In this document: piece by piece, positions 34,037-41,832 of the stretch
Layout: each line of letters opens with the position of its first letter
Numbering within the stretch: the first letter of the stretch is position 1
Assembly: GCF_900116605.1 (NCBI RefSeq)
Contig: NZ_FPBC01000005.1
Span: 140,450 to 204,449, forward strand
From: Pseudomonas marincola
GTDB lineage: Bacteria > Pseudomonadota > Gammaproteobacteria > Pseudomonadales > Pseudomonadaceae
Length of the DNA stretch: 64,000 bases
Reading direction: 5' to 3'
Position numbers and translations under genes: made by a program
The notes under the pieces: generated by a model
Told to the model about the DNA's origin: nothing
Seen by the model: the letters and a program-made list of their open reading frames with translations, nothing else
Database searches by the model: none

Positions 34037-35524
34037 ATGAGCAATGTTGAATTACTGCCAGAAGTAAAAGCCTTCCTTGCGCGCCAACACGGTTGCTTCA
34101 TCAATGGACAGTGGGTTGTGCCTGAGGGCCCGACTTCTGCCGTATTGAACCCAGCCACCGGCGAAACCATTGCGACCGTGGCTGATGCCACGCTGGACGT
34201 TCTGGATCAGGCTGTTGCTGCTGCACGTCAAGCGCACGAAGCGGGCGTTTGGTCGGGCCTGCGCCCGGCTGATCGTGAGCGCATTCTGATGAACTTCACT
34301 GGCCTGGTTGACCAGCACGCTGAAGAGTTGGCTCAGCTGGAAACCATCAGCCAGGGTAAGTCGATCAACATGTCACGCATGCTCGACGTCAATGCGACCG
34401 TCGAATTCATGCGCTACATGTCGGGCTGGGCGACCAAGATCGAAGGCCAGTCGATTGACGTCTCGATCCCTATTCCTGAGGGCGCCAAGTTCACCGCTTT
34501 CGCACGTCGTGAGCCGGTCGGTGTAGTTGCCGGTATAGTGCCCTGGAACTTCCCGTTGATGATCGCTTCGTGGAAGTTGATGCCGGCCCTGGCATGCGGC
34601 TGCACAGTTGTTATCAAGCCTTCGACAGAAACACCACTTACAGCCCTGCGTCTGGTTGAGCTGGCCTATGAGGCCGGTATTCCTGCTGGTGTGTTCAACG
34701 TGGTGACCGGTGGCGGCAACATTGGCGCGGCGCTGGCTGCCCATACGGGGATTGATAAGGTCTCGTTCACCGGCTCCACCGCCGTCGGTAAAAGTGTAGG
34801 TGTGGCGGCCGTGCAGAACATGACCCGCTTTGCTCTGGAGCTGGGCGGCAAGAACCCGATGGTTATCCTGCAAGATGCCGATATTGCCAAGGCCATTCAG
34901 GGCGCCTTGCTTGGCGGCCTGCTCAACAACGGTCAGGTCTGTGCGGCTGCTTCGCGTTTCTACGTGCACAGCTCGCGTTACGATGAGTTTGTTGAAGGGC
35001 TGGCGCAAGCTGTCTCCGGCATGCCAATTGGTGCAGGCCTCGATCAGAATGCGGCAATCAACCCGTTGGTATCGCACAAACAACAGCAAAGCGTGCTCAA
35101 GCACATTGAGCAGGCCCGTGCCGATGGTGCTCGCGTGGTAACCGGCGGCACACCAGTTGAGGGCGCAGGTTTCTTCGTGCGTCCAACCGTATTGGCTGAT
35201 GTGACTCAGGCGATGGCTGTGTCCAAGGCCGAGGTGTTCGGCCCGGTTCTTTCGGTGATCCCGTTCGAGACCGACGAGGAGGCTATTCGCATGGCCAACG
35301 ACAGCGAATACGGGTTGGCGGCCAGCTTGTGGACCAATGACCTGACGAAGGCCATGAACTTGGTGCCAAAGATTCACGCCGGTACAGTCTGGGTTAACGC
35401 ACATGTGTTGCTCGACCCAAACATGCCGTTTGGCGGGGTCAAGCAATCGGGCATGGGTCGTGAATTTGGTCGCGCCGTTATCGAGTCTTACACCGAGCTT
35501 AAATCGGTCTGTATCGCTCACTAA
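34037..35524 (+). CDS. feaB: Phenylacetaldehyde dehydrogenase-type aldehyde dehydrogenase
   Basis: This encodes 495 residues. It oxidises an arylacetaldehyde to the acid with NAD. The catalytic Glu is in ALELGGKNPMVI and Cys in NNGQVCAAASRFYV; VAGIVPWNFPLMIASWKL and FTGSTAVGKSV are the family NAD-binding motifs. Substrate is inferred from context: it sits between the aromatic amine dehydrogenase and the paa genes, next to the FeaR-like regulator. Indole-3-acetaldehyde is a plausible second substrate given the iac cluster nearby. Confidence 0.87.
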   Translation: MSNVELLPEVKAFLARQHGCFINGQWVVPEGPTSAVLNPATGETIATVADATLDVLDQAVAAARQAHEAGVWSGLRPADRERILMNFTGLVDQHAEELAQLETISQGKSINMSRMLDVNATVEFMRYMSGWATKIEGQSIDVSIPIPEGAKFTAFARREPVGVVAGIVPWNFPLMIASWKLMPALACGCTVVIKPSTETPLTALRLVELAYEAGIPAGVFNVVTGGGNIGAALAAHTGIDKVSFTGSTAVGKSVGVAAVQNMTRFALELGGKNPMVILQDADIAKAIQGALLGGLLNNGQVCAAASRFYVHSSRYDEFVEGLAQAVSGMPIGAGLDQNAAINPLVSHKQQQSVLKHIEQARADGARVVTGGTPVEGAGFFVRPTVLADVTQAMAVSKAEVFGPVLSVIPFETDEEAIRMANDSEYGLAASLWTNDLTKAMNLVPKIHAGTVWVNAHVLLDPNMPFGGVKQSGMGREFGRAVIESYTELKSVCIAH

Positions 35525-35535
35525 GTAGTGCTAAG

Positions 35536-35571
35536 AACCCGCCATCCGCATAAGCGGTTGGCGGGTTTTTT
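35536..35571 (+). terminator. Intrinsic terminator after aldehyde dehydrogenase gene
   Basis: A 14-bp stem with one non-pairing position (35536-35549 with 35554-35567) has an ATAA loop and ends in six T (35566-35571). Confidence 0.93.
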
Positions 35572-35763
35572 ACGCCTGCTGTTTTGTCGCCAGATGTTTA
35601 GTGGCAGCTCAAGGCTGGTTTGAGGGTTTGCACTAACGCTCACAGCAACCACGTTCGCGTAACGGCGCTGGTGAATGGATGTGGTTCAGCCAGCAGCACG
35701 AGAAGGGCGCATGGCAGAAGTCGAGTGTGTAACGGTGTTGCGCGGCGGGTGGCTCAGCTCATA

Positions 35764-35799
35764 CAAAAACGCCCTGCGAAGCTGAGCTGCGCAGGGCGT
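35764..35799 (-). terminator. Intrinsic terminator of the aauBEDA transcript
   Basis: ACGCCCTGCG (35769-35778) pairs perfectly with CGCAGGGCGT (35790-35799). Read on the minus strand it is followed by five T (35769-35765). It follows the last cytochrome gene. Confidence 0.9.
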
Positions 35800-35822
35800 A
35801 AAAGGAGCAACAATGCGTGTAT

Positions 35823-36368
35823 TCAGTCACCCATGCCGTCGTTGATTTCGATGCCCTGGTCGCGCATCTTGGCAATCAACTCGGTACGTGTGCCAGGCAG
35901 GTTGAGCATTGCCTTGTGGCGGATCGCTGCAACTTCTTCGGTGGTAAACGGTTTGAAGTGCTCCGGTACGCTGGCGCCTGCCATGCCGTCCGGGCTCATC
36001 ATCCAGTTAATCAGGCTGGCCAATTGTGCGTCGTTAAGCGCTGACATCGACATGCCCGGAACGCGAATCAGGAATTCGCGCCCCCCTTCAACCTTGAGGA
36101 AGTTGCCGACGAAGTCTTTCATCTTCGGCACGTCACTGACTTTTGCGCCAGTGCCATCACCGAGATGACAGCCCGCGCATTGCAGTTCGTAATTAACGTG
36201 GTCGTTGTAGCCGGCCAAGGCAATGGGCGTCTGCGGCTCTTCATTGCCGGGTGCGGGGCGTTGATTGGAGGTCGGGATGGAGCGCGCCATGGCTGCAGGA
36301 GCAACCAGGGCGCACGCCAAACCGGCAATCAGCAGGCCGCGCACAGGCCGGTTAAACCGTAACACCAC
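35823..36368 (-). CDS. Cytochrome c of the aralkylamine dehydrogenase operon
   Basis: This encodes about 181 residues if started at the GTG pair 36368/36363, which overlaps the aauA stop by about 14 nt; the frame stays open to 36545 inside aauA, where upstream residues look like antisense noise. A signal peptide (RPVRGLLIAGLACALVAPAAMA) precedes the heme motif CAGCH; MSMSALNDAQLASLINWMM fits the C-terminal helix. No Shine-Dalgarno is obvious, so translation is probably coupled to aauA. In the Alcaligenes aau cluster a periplasmic cytochrome c also follows aauA. Confidence 0.82.
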   Translation of the reverse strand: MVLRFNRPVRGLLIAGLACALVAPAAMARSIPTSNQRPAPGNEEPQTPIALAGYNDHVNYELQCAGCHLGDGTGAKVSDVPKMKDFVGNFLKVEGGREFLIRVPGMSMSALNDAQLASLINWMMSPDGMAGASVPEHFKPFTTEEVAAIRHKAMLNLPGTRTELIAKMRDQGIEINDGMGD

Positions 36369-36873
36369 GAATAACCGAAACAGTGCAGTGATAGATGTGC
36401 GACTTCGAAGCCAGGCACCAGTTAACGTCGTTGTTGTTGAACGGACGGTAGGCAGGTTCCTCACTGTCGTTGCGGGTACAGGCACACTGGTTGCAGCTGT
36501 GCTTACCGCAGCAGTCGTTGTAGGAGATGATGTAGTCCTTGCCATCGGCAGGGTTGCGGCAGGTACCGATCCAGCTCACTTGCGAGGCTTCAGTGCCGGG
36601 CGGGCATGAAGTCACGCTACCGCCGCAGCAGCTGCAGAGGAAGCCGTCGACTGAGCAATAGCGCCAGTAATCACAGCTGTTCGGATCACCCGGATCACCC
36701 GCTTTCGGCGCTTCGGCAGCGAGCGCTTTACCGGTACGGTCGATAGGCAGCAGCAGCGGCAGAGCAGCACCCGCTACCAGCAGATTGCCCATGCGCGAGA
36801 GTAATTTGCGGCGCGAAGTGGTGTCTGCCACGTGGCGGGAAGAGCGCTCAAACAGGAGGTCGATTAGTTTCAT
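36352..36873 (-). CDS. aauA: Aralkylamine dehydrogenase light chain (TTQ subunit)
   Basis: This encodes 173 residues. A long leader with a twin-arginine-like SRRKLLS and hydrophobic core (LLVAGAALPLLLP) precedes a Cys-dense domain (CDYWRYCSVDGFLCSCCGG; CCGKHSCNQCAC), matching the six-disulfide light chain. The two Trp that form the tryptophan tryptophylquinone cofactor are most likely those in VSWIGTC and NDVNWCLAS. It is the catalytic subunit that deaminates arylethylamines in the periplasm. It needs AauD/AauE for disulfide formation. Confidence 0.93.
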   Translation of the reverse strand: MKLIDLLFERSSRHVADTTSRRKLLSRMGNLLVAGAALPLLLPIDRTGKALAAEAPKAGDPGDPNSCDYWRYCSVDGFLCSCCGGSVTSCPPGTEASQVSWIGTCRNPADGKDYIISYNDCCGKHSCNQCACTRNDSEEPAYRPFNNNDVNWCLASKSHIYHCTVSVIRGVTV

Positions 36874-36891
36874 GGGGATCTCCTTTCCTTA

Positions 36892-37506
36892 TTAGTGGGC
36901 GTGAGTGTGAGGTTGAGTCTGAGTTTGCCCGTGCAGGTATTGCTGCAACGTGGCGCTGCCCAAGTGCTCGGCCTCAAACAGGCTGTCGAGATGTTCGCGG
37001 GAATTGACCAGACCTTTTGAGCGCAATACGCCAGCCTTGTCGATCAGGGCTGCGTAGGGCAGCTTGCCGATTTGGTAGGTCATGCCGACTTCTGGCCCTA
37101 CCACGTAGGTAGCGTCTTCAAGCTTGTGTTCGGTGATGAGCTTTTGCTGGGCTTCCATGTCGCCGTCGCTGATGAACACGACGTCCAGACGATCTGCCTG
37201 ATCTTTGGCAATTGATTTGATGGCCGGCAGCAACGATTTGCAGATAGGGCAGGTCGGCGAGAGGAAGAACAACAACTGACCTTTCTCACCGGCGTAGCCG
37301 AAGTTGACCGGACGGCCATTGCGGTCGGCTGCGGTGACTTGTGGTGCAGGTTCGTTGACCGAAACACCTTTATCAACCATCAGTGCGCCAGCCGGAGCAA
37401 GACGCGAATGCAGTATGCCAATTTGACGAACTAAGCCCATGATGGCAAAAGCCAGTGCGATCAGCAGAGCCCAGAGCAGAATGTTGGAGACGATTAGGCC
37501 TTCCAT
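36892..37506 (-). CDS. aauD: Thioredoxin-like maturation protein (MauD/AauD)
   Basis: This encodes 204 residues. One N-terminal transmembrane helix (ILLWALLIALAFAIMGLV) anchors a periplasmic thioredoxin-like domain with the motif SPTCPICKS. It ends in a His-rich tail (HTHAH). MauD-type proteins are required to form the light chain's disulfides. It starts 3 nt after aauE. Confidence 0.92.
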   Translation of the reverse strand: MEGLIVSNILLWALLIALAFAIMGLVRQIGILHSRLAPAGALMVDKGVSVNEPAPQVTAADRNGRPVNFGYAGEKGQLLFFLSPTCPICKSLLPAIKSIAKDQADRLDVVFISDGDMEAQQKLITEHKLEDATYVVGPEVGMTYQIGKLPYAALIDKAGVLRSKGLVNSREHLDSLFEAEHLGSATLQQYLHGQTQTQPHTHAH

Positions 37507-37509
37507 ATT

Positions 37510-38049
37510 TCACCTTCCAATAAGTTTAGCGAGACGAGGACCGTTGGCGAGCAGGCCTTCGGCAGCAGAATAAATAAGCAGGGCAACAGCGGCCGCCGCA
37601 ATGACCACAAAGGCATCAAATGCGCCCATGTCACGCGCGTGTCCGGTGAGGCTGGCGATAACTGCCAACGCAGCCAGGGTGCCGTTCCGGGCCAGTAGAA
37701 CCGGGCGCAGTGGCTGCGCTTGGTCCGGGCCTGAACAGCCACAGTCGATGTCGCTGCGGCCACGCCACAGGTTGATCGCAATGGCCGCAGCGTAACCGAG
37801 TAGCAATGCAGCCGCAGCCGGGGCCGCAATGGCACGACTGGCCGGGATCAGTAGGCCCAGCGCGATCGCCAGTTCAAACACCGGTATCAGTCGCGAGAGG
37901 GGTTTCACCAGTGCTTTGGGCAGCAACTGATAATCCTCGACTTGATCGGCAAATTTGCTCGGCGCTCGCAATTTATGAGTCGCTGCACTGGCGAGAATCA
38001 CCGCAATGGTGAGCGCGCAAGCAATGACAAAAATTGGATCGGGTTGCAT
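37510..38049 (-). CDS. aauE: DoxX/MauE-type membrane protein
   Basis: This encodes 179 residues with four hydrophobic segments (VIACALTIAVILASAAT; LIPVFELAIALGLLIP; and two later ones). A DIDCGCSG motif carries paired cysteines on the loop before helix 3, as in MauE, which works with MauD in light-chain maturation. It follows aauB by 11 nt. Confidence 0.9.
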   Translation of the reverse strand: MQPDPIFVIACALTIAVILASAATHKLRAPSKFADQVEDYQLLPKALVKPLSRLIPVFELAIALGLLIPASRAIAAPAAAALLLGYAAAIAINLWRGRSDIDCGCSGPDQAQPLRPVLLARNGTLAALAVIASLTGHARDMGAFDAFVVIAAAAVALLIYSAAEGLLANGPRLAKLIGR

Positions 38050-38060
38050 GGCTATGCCTC

Positions 38061-39212
38061 TTAATGGCTCAAGACTTGGGTGGTTGTCTTGGCAAGCTTG
38101 TCCATGGTGCTGGAGTATTTACCGGTGGTGAGATCGAAGATATCCAATCCGCCGTCAATATTCGCACCCAGCAGCAGGGGCTTGTCGTCGGTAGTGGCCT
38201 TCATGCTCCAAATCAGGTTTGGAGATTCCATGGTGCCGATTTTTTTCTTGGTTTTTAGATCATAGACCCACACCAGCGGGCTTGGGTCTTCCCACTTGAG
38301 TGGCTCGTGCGCATCGTGCATCAGCACGTACAGACGATTGAGCTTCGGTGCGATGGCCATCATCTGCCAGCCGCCAGGTGCCCAGCCGGCTTTCTTCTCT
38401 TCGTCGGTCACCAGTGACCATTGCTCAAGCACCTTGGGCTCGCCGCTTGAGAAGTCGACCGGATACACAGTGCCCAGCGTGGTCACGAAGTAGTAAGTCT
38501 CGCCCTGGTTGATTGCGCGCTCCACCAGCTTGACCTGGTTCGGGTCAAAGAACGGCGTGCGGGTGCGCTTGGCTTCTTTGCCTTCATCGTCAAGGGTAAC
38601 GACTTGAATGCTGCCGTCACCACACAGCGATGCAAATCCGCGCTTGCCGACGGGATAGTTGAGCACACAACCGGGAATCGAAATCTCTCCGGCCACTGCT
38701 TTGCTCTGCGTGTTAACCACAGTGACCGAGGTCGATGGGGTGAAGTTGTAGACATACACAAAGCGATCATCGCCGCTCGGCGCGATGCTGTAGCGCTGAG
38801 TCAGGGCTTCGGAGCGTTTGGATGGAATAACCACTTCCCAATCGGGTGCCAGCGTCGAGGTGTTCCAGGCTGTGAGCACGTCGGTACGGGTGCCGCGAAC
38901 GCCACGCGAGTAATACAGGTCGGCGCTGTAAAGGTACTTCTGATCGTGGCTCAGGGTCGATGGAGCAGCGAAACCGGTGCTGACCATGCCAAGCATTTTC
39001 TTCTGATCGGGGTCGATGACCATTACACGGCCGGTGACAAAGTTATCGAACTCGACATCGATCATATAGGCGCGGTGAGGGCTGGGTGGAAAGTCCAGCA
39101 CCGTCGAGCCAACGCCCTTGTCCGCAGGTAGTTCGGCGAACGCGCCGCTGATGCTCGCAAGTGTTACGCCGAGCGCCAGGGTTGACTGAGCAAGGATCCT
39201 GGTTATTCGCAT
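38061..39212 (-). CDS. aauB: Aralkylamine dehydrogenase heavy chain
   Basis: This encodes 383 residues. A signal peptide (LAQSTLALGVTLASISGAFA) leads a seven-bladed beta-propeller (repeated YDLKTKK, VFVIDPDQKK-like strands: GRVMVIDPDQKKMLGM). It is the large subunit of the periplasmic alpha2-beta2 quinoprotein. Order B-E-D-A-cytochrome matches the aau operon of aromatic amine users rather than the mau operon of methylotrophs, and the genes around it are for aromatic acids, so aralkylamines are the expected substrate. Confidence 0.92.
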   Translation of the reverse strand: MRITRILAQSTLALGVTLASISGAFAELPADKGVGSTVLDFPPSPHRAYMIDVEFDNFVTGRVMVIDPDQKKMLGMVSTGFAAPSTLSHDQKYLYSADLYYSRGVRGTRTDVLTAWNTSTLAPDWEVVIPSKRSEALTQRYSIAPSGDDRFVYVYNFTPSTSVTVVNTQSKAVAGEISIPGCVLNYPVGKRGFASLCGDGSIQVVTLDDEGKEAKRTRTPFFDPNQVKLVERAINQGETYYFVTTLGTVYPVDFSSGEPKVLEQWSLVTDEEKKAGWAPGGWQMMAIAPKLNRLYVLMHDAHEPLKWEDPSPLVWVYDLKTKKKIGTMESPNLIWSMKATTDDKPLLLGANIDGGLDIFDLTTGKYSSTMDKLAKTTTQVLSH

Positions 39213-39294
39213 AGGGGAGCTCCCTTAATATTATTGGTCTACTGGATCGCGGAGTATGAATACACGCCTGCAGTCCGAGTGTGCCTTGCTGCGC

Positions 39295-39341
39295 TGCCAA
39301 ACACATTGTTGTGGCTGCCAAGCTGTTGTGTGGCTGTGCCA
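39295..39341 (-). promoter_or_regulatory. Triple TGGCA direct repeat, 21-bp spacing, upstream of aauB
   Basis: Read on the minus strand, TGGCA occurs at 39341-39337, 39320-39316 and 39299-39295, each 21 bp from the next. The middle unit is close to the first unit at 59471 (TGGCA, then ACAACAAT shared). The unit at 39341 shares TGGCANAGCCACACAA with the porin site at 46826. The nearest half-site is 83 nt from the aauB start. FeaR-like activation is the simplest reading. Confidence 0.75.
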
Positions 39342-39542
39342 GATCTGCTGGTTCAGCGCTCAATTGGTTGTTAGTAATGACATAGTAGAGCGGCTATGAC
39401 CTGAAAGTGAATCACCTTAGTCAGAGGGCAGAGCAGGATGCCGAGCGCATAAATTTGGCCAACACTCAGTACAAGTGCAGGCTACGGGGTAGTCCATTGG
39501 AGTATTCAAGTGGGTTGGCTGAAGTGACTGAGAACAGAGTGT

Positions 39543-39577
39543 TCAACCCAAAACACTATTGGTTTGCAATGGGTTGA
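39543..39577. repeat. Inverted repeat upstream of MFS gene
   Basis: TCAACCCA (39543-39550) and TGGGTTGA (39570-39577) are exact inverted copies, 19 nt apart, about 50 nt before the transporter start. Possible operator, perhaps for the neighbouring MarR protein. The rest of the 39342-39626 stretch shows nothing definite. Confidence 0.4.
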
Positions 39578-39626
39578 TTTGCGTGTCGTTTTAACAGGCG
39601 CTAAGAATCCGGGGAGCTCAGTAACG

Positions 39627-40955
39627 ATGCAGGCACACGCGAGTACACCTAGTGACGCTACAAAGTCGCGTTTATCGCTGCATTCGGCCTATGTTGTCGC
39701 GCTGTGCACACTAGGTTATGTTTTTGCCTACCTTGATCGTCAGATAACCTCGCTGCTGGTGGAGCAGATACAGGCTGATCTAGCGCTCACAGATACTCAG
39801 TTCAGCCTGCTGCACGGACTGGCTTTCTCACTGTTCTATGTCTTGCTTGGCCTGCCTATTGCGCGTTTGGCCGACACCAAAAACCGGCCGAGGATTATTG
39901 CTTGCGGGATGCTGGTCTGGAGTCTCGCTACCTCTGTTTGCGGATTGGCACGCAGTTTTGCCGAGCTGTTCATCGCCCGAGTGGCTGTTGGTTGCGGTGA
40001 GGCCGCATTGTCGCCAGCAGCTTATTCGATTATCAGCGACATCGTACCGCGAAGACGTCTGGGTTTCGCCCTTGGGCTTTATTCATCGGGTGCATTCATT
40101 GGCGCTGCTGCTGCGTTCATAGCCGGAGGTACCGCCATCGAGGTTCTGACTGAGCAAGGGGCACTTCATCTGCCGTTGCTGGGTGAAGTCAAACCCTGGC
40201 GGGCGACATTCATGCTGGTGGGATTGCCCGGGTTGTTGTTGGGGGTGCTGTTCTTGCTGACTGTCGCAGACCCCAAGCGCTTGGGGCGGGGTAAGACCCG
40301 AGGATACAGCGTACGTCAGGTGATGGAATATCTAGCCCTGCATCGCGGTACTTTCATTGCGCATATGGGCGGCTTTTCACTATTGGCAGCCACACTCTTT
40401 TCGCTGATGTCATGGGCACCTGCATTCTTCCTGCGCAACTTTGATCTGAGCACGCGTGAGGTCGGTCTGATCTTGGGGCTTGTGACCCTGGGGGCAAATT
40501 GTTTTGGTGCGGTGACTGGTGGCTGGCTGAGCGATTGGCTAATTAACCGTGGGCACAGCGACGGTGCCTTCCGCGCAGGAATTATTGGTGCGCTGGGTAC
40601 CTTGCCGCCGGTGATGCTCTTCGCTCATATGCCAAGCCTGGAAGGGGCGGTGCTGATATACGCGCTGGCGATGTTTTTCGCCAGTTTCCCGTTGGCCATC
40701 TCGACCTCGGCCTTGCAGCGATTAGTACCGAATCAGATGCGCGCGCAGATCAGCGCGGTGTTCTTTGTTGGCATTAATATTTTTGCCTTCACTGGCGGAA
40801 CCACGCTGGTCGCGTTGTTGACAGACAACCTATTCGAGAACAGCGCCTCAGTGGGCTACGCGATGGCCTGTGTTGCCTCTATATCTGCTCTGGCTGGTGC
40901 GCTATGCCTCGGCTTTGGGCTTAAGTCTTGTCGTCAGACAATGTGCGAGCGTTAG
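39627..40955 (+). CDS. MFS transporter, aromatic compound uptake candidate
   Basis: This encodes 442 residues from ATG 39627 (GGGGAG at 39611-39616). Twelve hydrophobic segments are visible; YLDRQITSLLVEQIQADLALTD and the inner loop GLPIARLADTKNRPRI carry the MFS motif A region. It resembles the Spinster-like group often found in aromatic catabolic clusters. Divergent from aauB and convergent with a MarR gene. Cargo unknown; an aromatic amine, acid or sulfate ester is suggested by context only. Confidence 0.8.
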   Translation: MQAHASTPSDATKSRLSLHSAYVVALCTLGYVFAYLDRQITSLLVEQIQADLALTDTQFSLLHGLAFSLFYVLLGLPIARLADTKNRPRIIACGMLVWSLATSVCGLARSFAELFIARVAVGCGEAALSPAAYSIISDIVPRRRLGFALGLYSSGAFIGAAAAFIAGGTAIEVLTEQGALHLPLLGEVKPWRATFMLVGLPGLLLGVLFLLTVADPKRLGRGKTRGYSVRQVMEYLALHRGTFIAHMGGFSLLAATLFSLMSWAPAFFLRNFDLSTREVGLILGLVTLGANCFGAVTGGWLSDWLINRGHSDGAFRAGIIGALGTLPPVMLFAHMPSLEGAVLIYALAMFFASFPLAISTSALQRLVPNQMRAQISAVFFVGINIFAFTGGTTLVALLTDNLFENSASVGYAMACVASISALAGALCLGFGLKSCRQTMCER

Positions 40956-40979
40956 CCACTCACACGCGAGCTACTGTGT

Positions 40980-41480
40980 TCAGTCTTCATCCCAAGGGTC
41001 GGCGGCCAGGTTGCGCTGGTAGTCGAGTGCGTTGACCAATTTTGCCAGCAGTTTCAGCAACTGACGATAGTCCCTGTCACCGAGGATATCCTTCACCACT
41101 TGCTGCGATCCTTGCGCGGCATCAGCGGCCTGCTCAAGAACTTCATGGCCCTGAGCGGTTAACCTGACGACACGCTGACGAGAATCGGAGGCCAGCGTTT
41201 TGCGTTCGATATGGCCCTTGGTTTCAAGTTTTTTGATAACCAGCGCCGTGGTCGATTTGTCCAACGTAAGAAAGTGCCCGATGCTCGTTTGCAACATGTG
41301 CGGTACGAAGCTCAGGACATACAGCACATCGTACTGTTGCGCGGTGAGGCCGGTTTCACTGCAGGCTGTTTCAAAGTAATTACGCACTTCGTGAAAGCCC
41401 CGTCGCATCATGAATCCTGGACGCGTAAGTAGTTGTTGAATAATCAGTTCTTCGTTGTTATCGACGCTGGAGACATTCAT
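40980..41480 (-). CDS. MarR family transcriptional regulator
   Basis: This encodes 166 residues from MNVSSVDNN (ATG 41480); a GTG at 41492 is an alternative. The winged helix is clear: TSIGHFLTLDKSTTALVIKKLETKGHIERKTLASDSRQRVVRLT. MarR proteins usually repress a divergent gene until an aromatic ligand binds. Here the divergent gene is the OprD-like porin, and a GAGATA/TATCTC operator candidate lies just before it. In some iac clusters the regulator IacR is also a MarR protein, so a role in auxin sensing cannot be excluded. Confidence 0.85.
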   Translation of the reverse strand: MNVSSVDNNEELIIQQLLTRPGFMMRRGFHEVRNYFETACSETGLTAQQYDVLYVLSFVPHMLQTSIGHFLTLDKSTTALVIKKLETKGHIERKTLASDSRQRVVRLTAQGHEVLEQAADAAQGSQQVVKDILGDRDYRQLLKLLAKLVNALDYQRNLAADPWDED

Positions 41481-41779
41481 TTGTCGGGTCACTTTAGTAG
41501 GCGGACGTGGGCAAGAAGTTGGGCTTTCAAGGATATAAAAATTCAGCTGCTAGAGAAATTTACAGCACAGTTTCGGCCCCTTAAAGGAGTATGCCTGAGC
41601 TGTTCTAGTGCATCCATTGAACTACGCCAATAGCCCTGCTGCATAACGGTGCAGGGGTTTACAGAGCTTGCGCACAATCGCAAAAGCTTAATCGAAGATT
41701 CTCTAAAACTACCTATTGATCTTCAACCAAGACTGGTTTACGTTCACTCACATCGTTTGACGTCATACGAATACGTGTG

Positions 41780-41804
41780 AGATACGCATATCTCGCCGAG
41801 ATAA
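41780..41804. promoter_or_regulatory. GAGATA/TATCTC operator candidate
   Basis: GAGATA (41780-41785), TATCTC (41790-41795) and CGAGATA (41798-41804) alternate in orientation. TATCTCG-C-CGAGATA (41790-41804) is a perfect dyad. CTCACA (41748) and TGTGAG (41777) add a wider inverted pair. It is 28 nt before the porin start and in the shared region with the divergent MarR gene. Confidence 0.6.
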
Positions 41805-41832
41805 GAAAAATAAACTCGCGGAGTACGATGAC

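Noticed and set aside
34373..35521. Minus-strand open frame (382 codons) opposite the aldehyde dehydrogenase
   Set aside because: Shadow frame; His/Arg-rich with no recognisable domain.
35620..36168. Plus-strand open frame overlapping the end of the aau cytochrome gene
   Set aside because: Runs through the aau terminator and antisense to the cytochrome; no protein-like features.
39450..39480. TGGCA-type regulatory repeat before the MFS gene
   Set aside because: TGGCC and TGCAG occur about 20 bp apart, but neither the core nor the 21-bp spacing is met.
40980..41480. MarR protein as the IacR regulator of auxin degradation
   Set aside because: It is about 7 kb from iacA and divergent from a porin with its own operator candidate; a two-component system sits within the iac genes. 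Not excluded, but not claimed.
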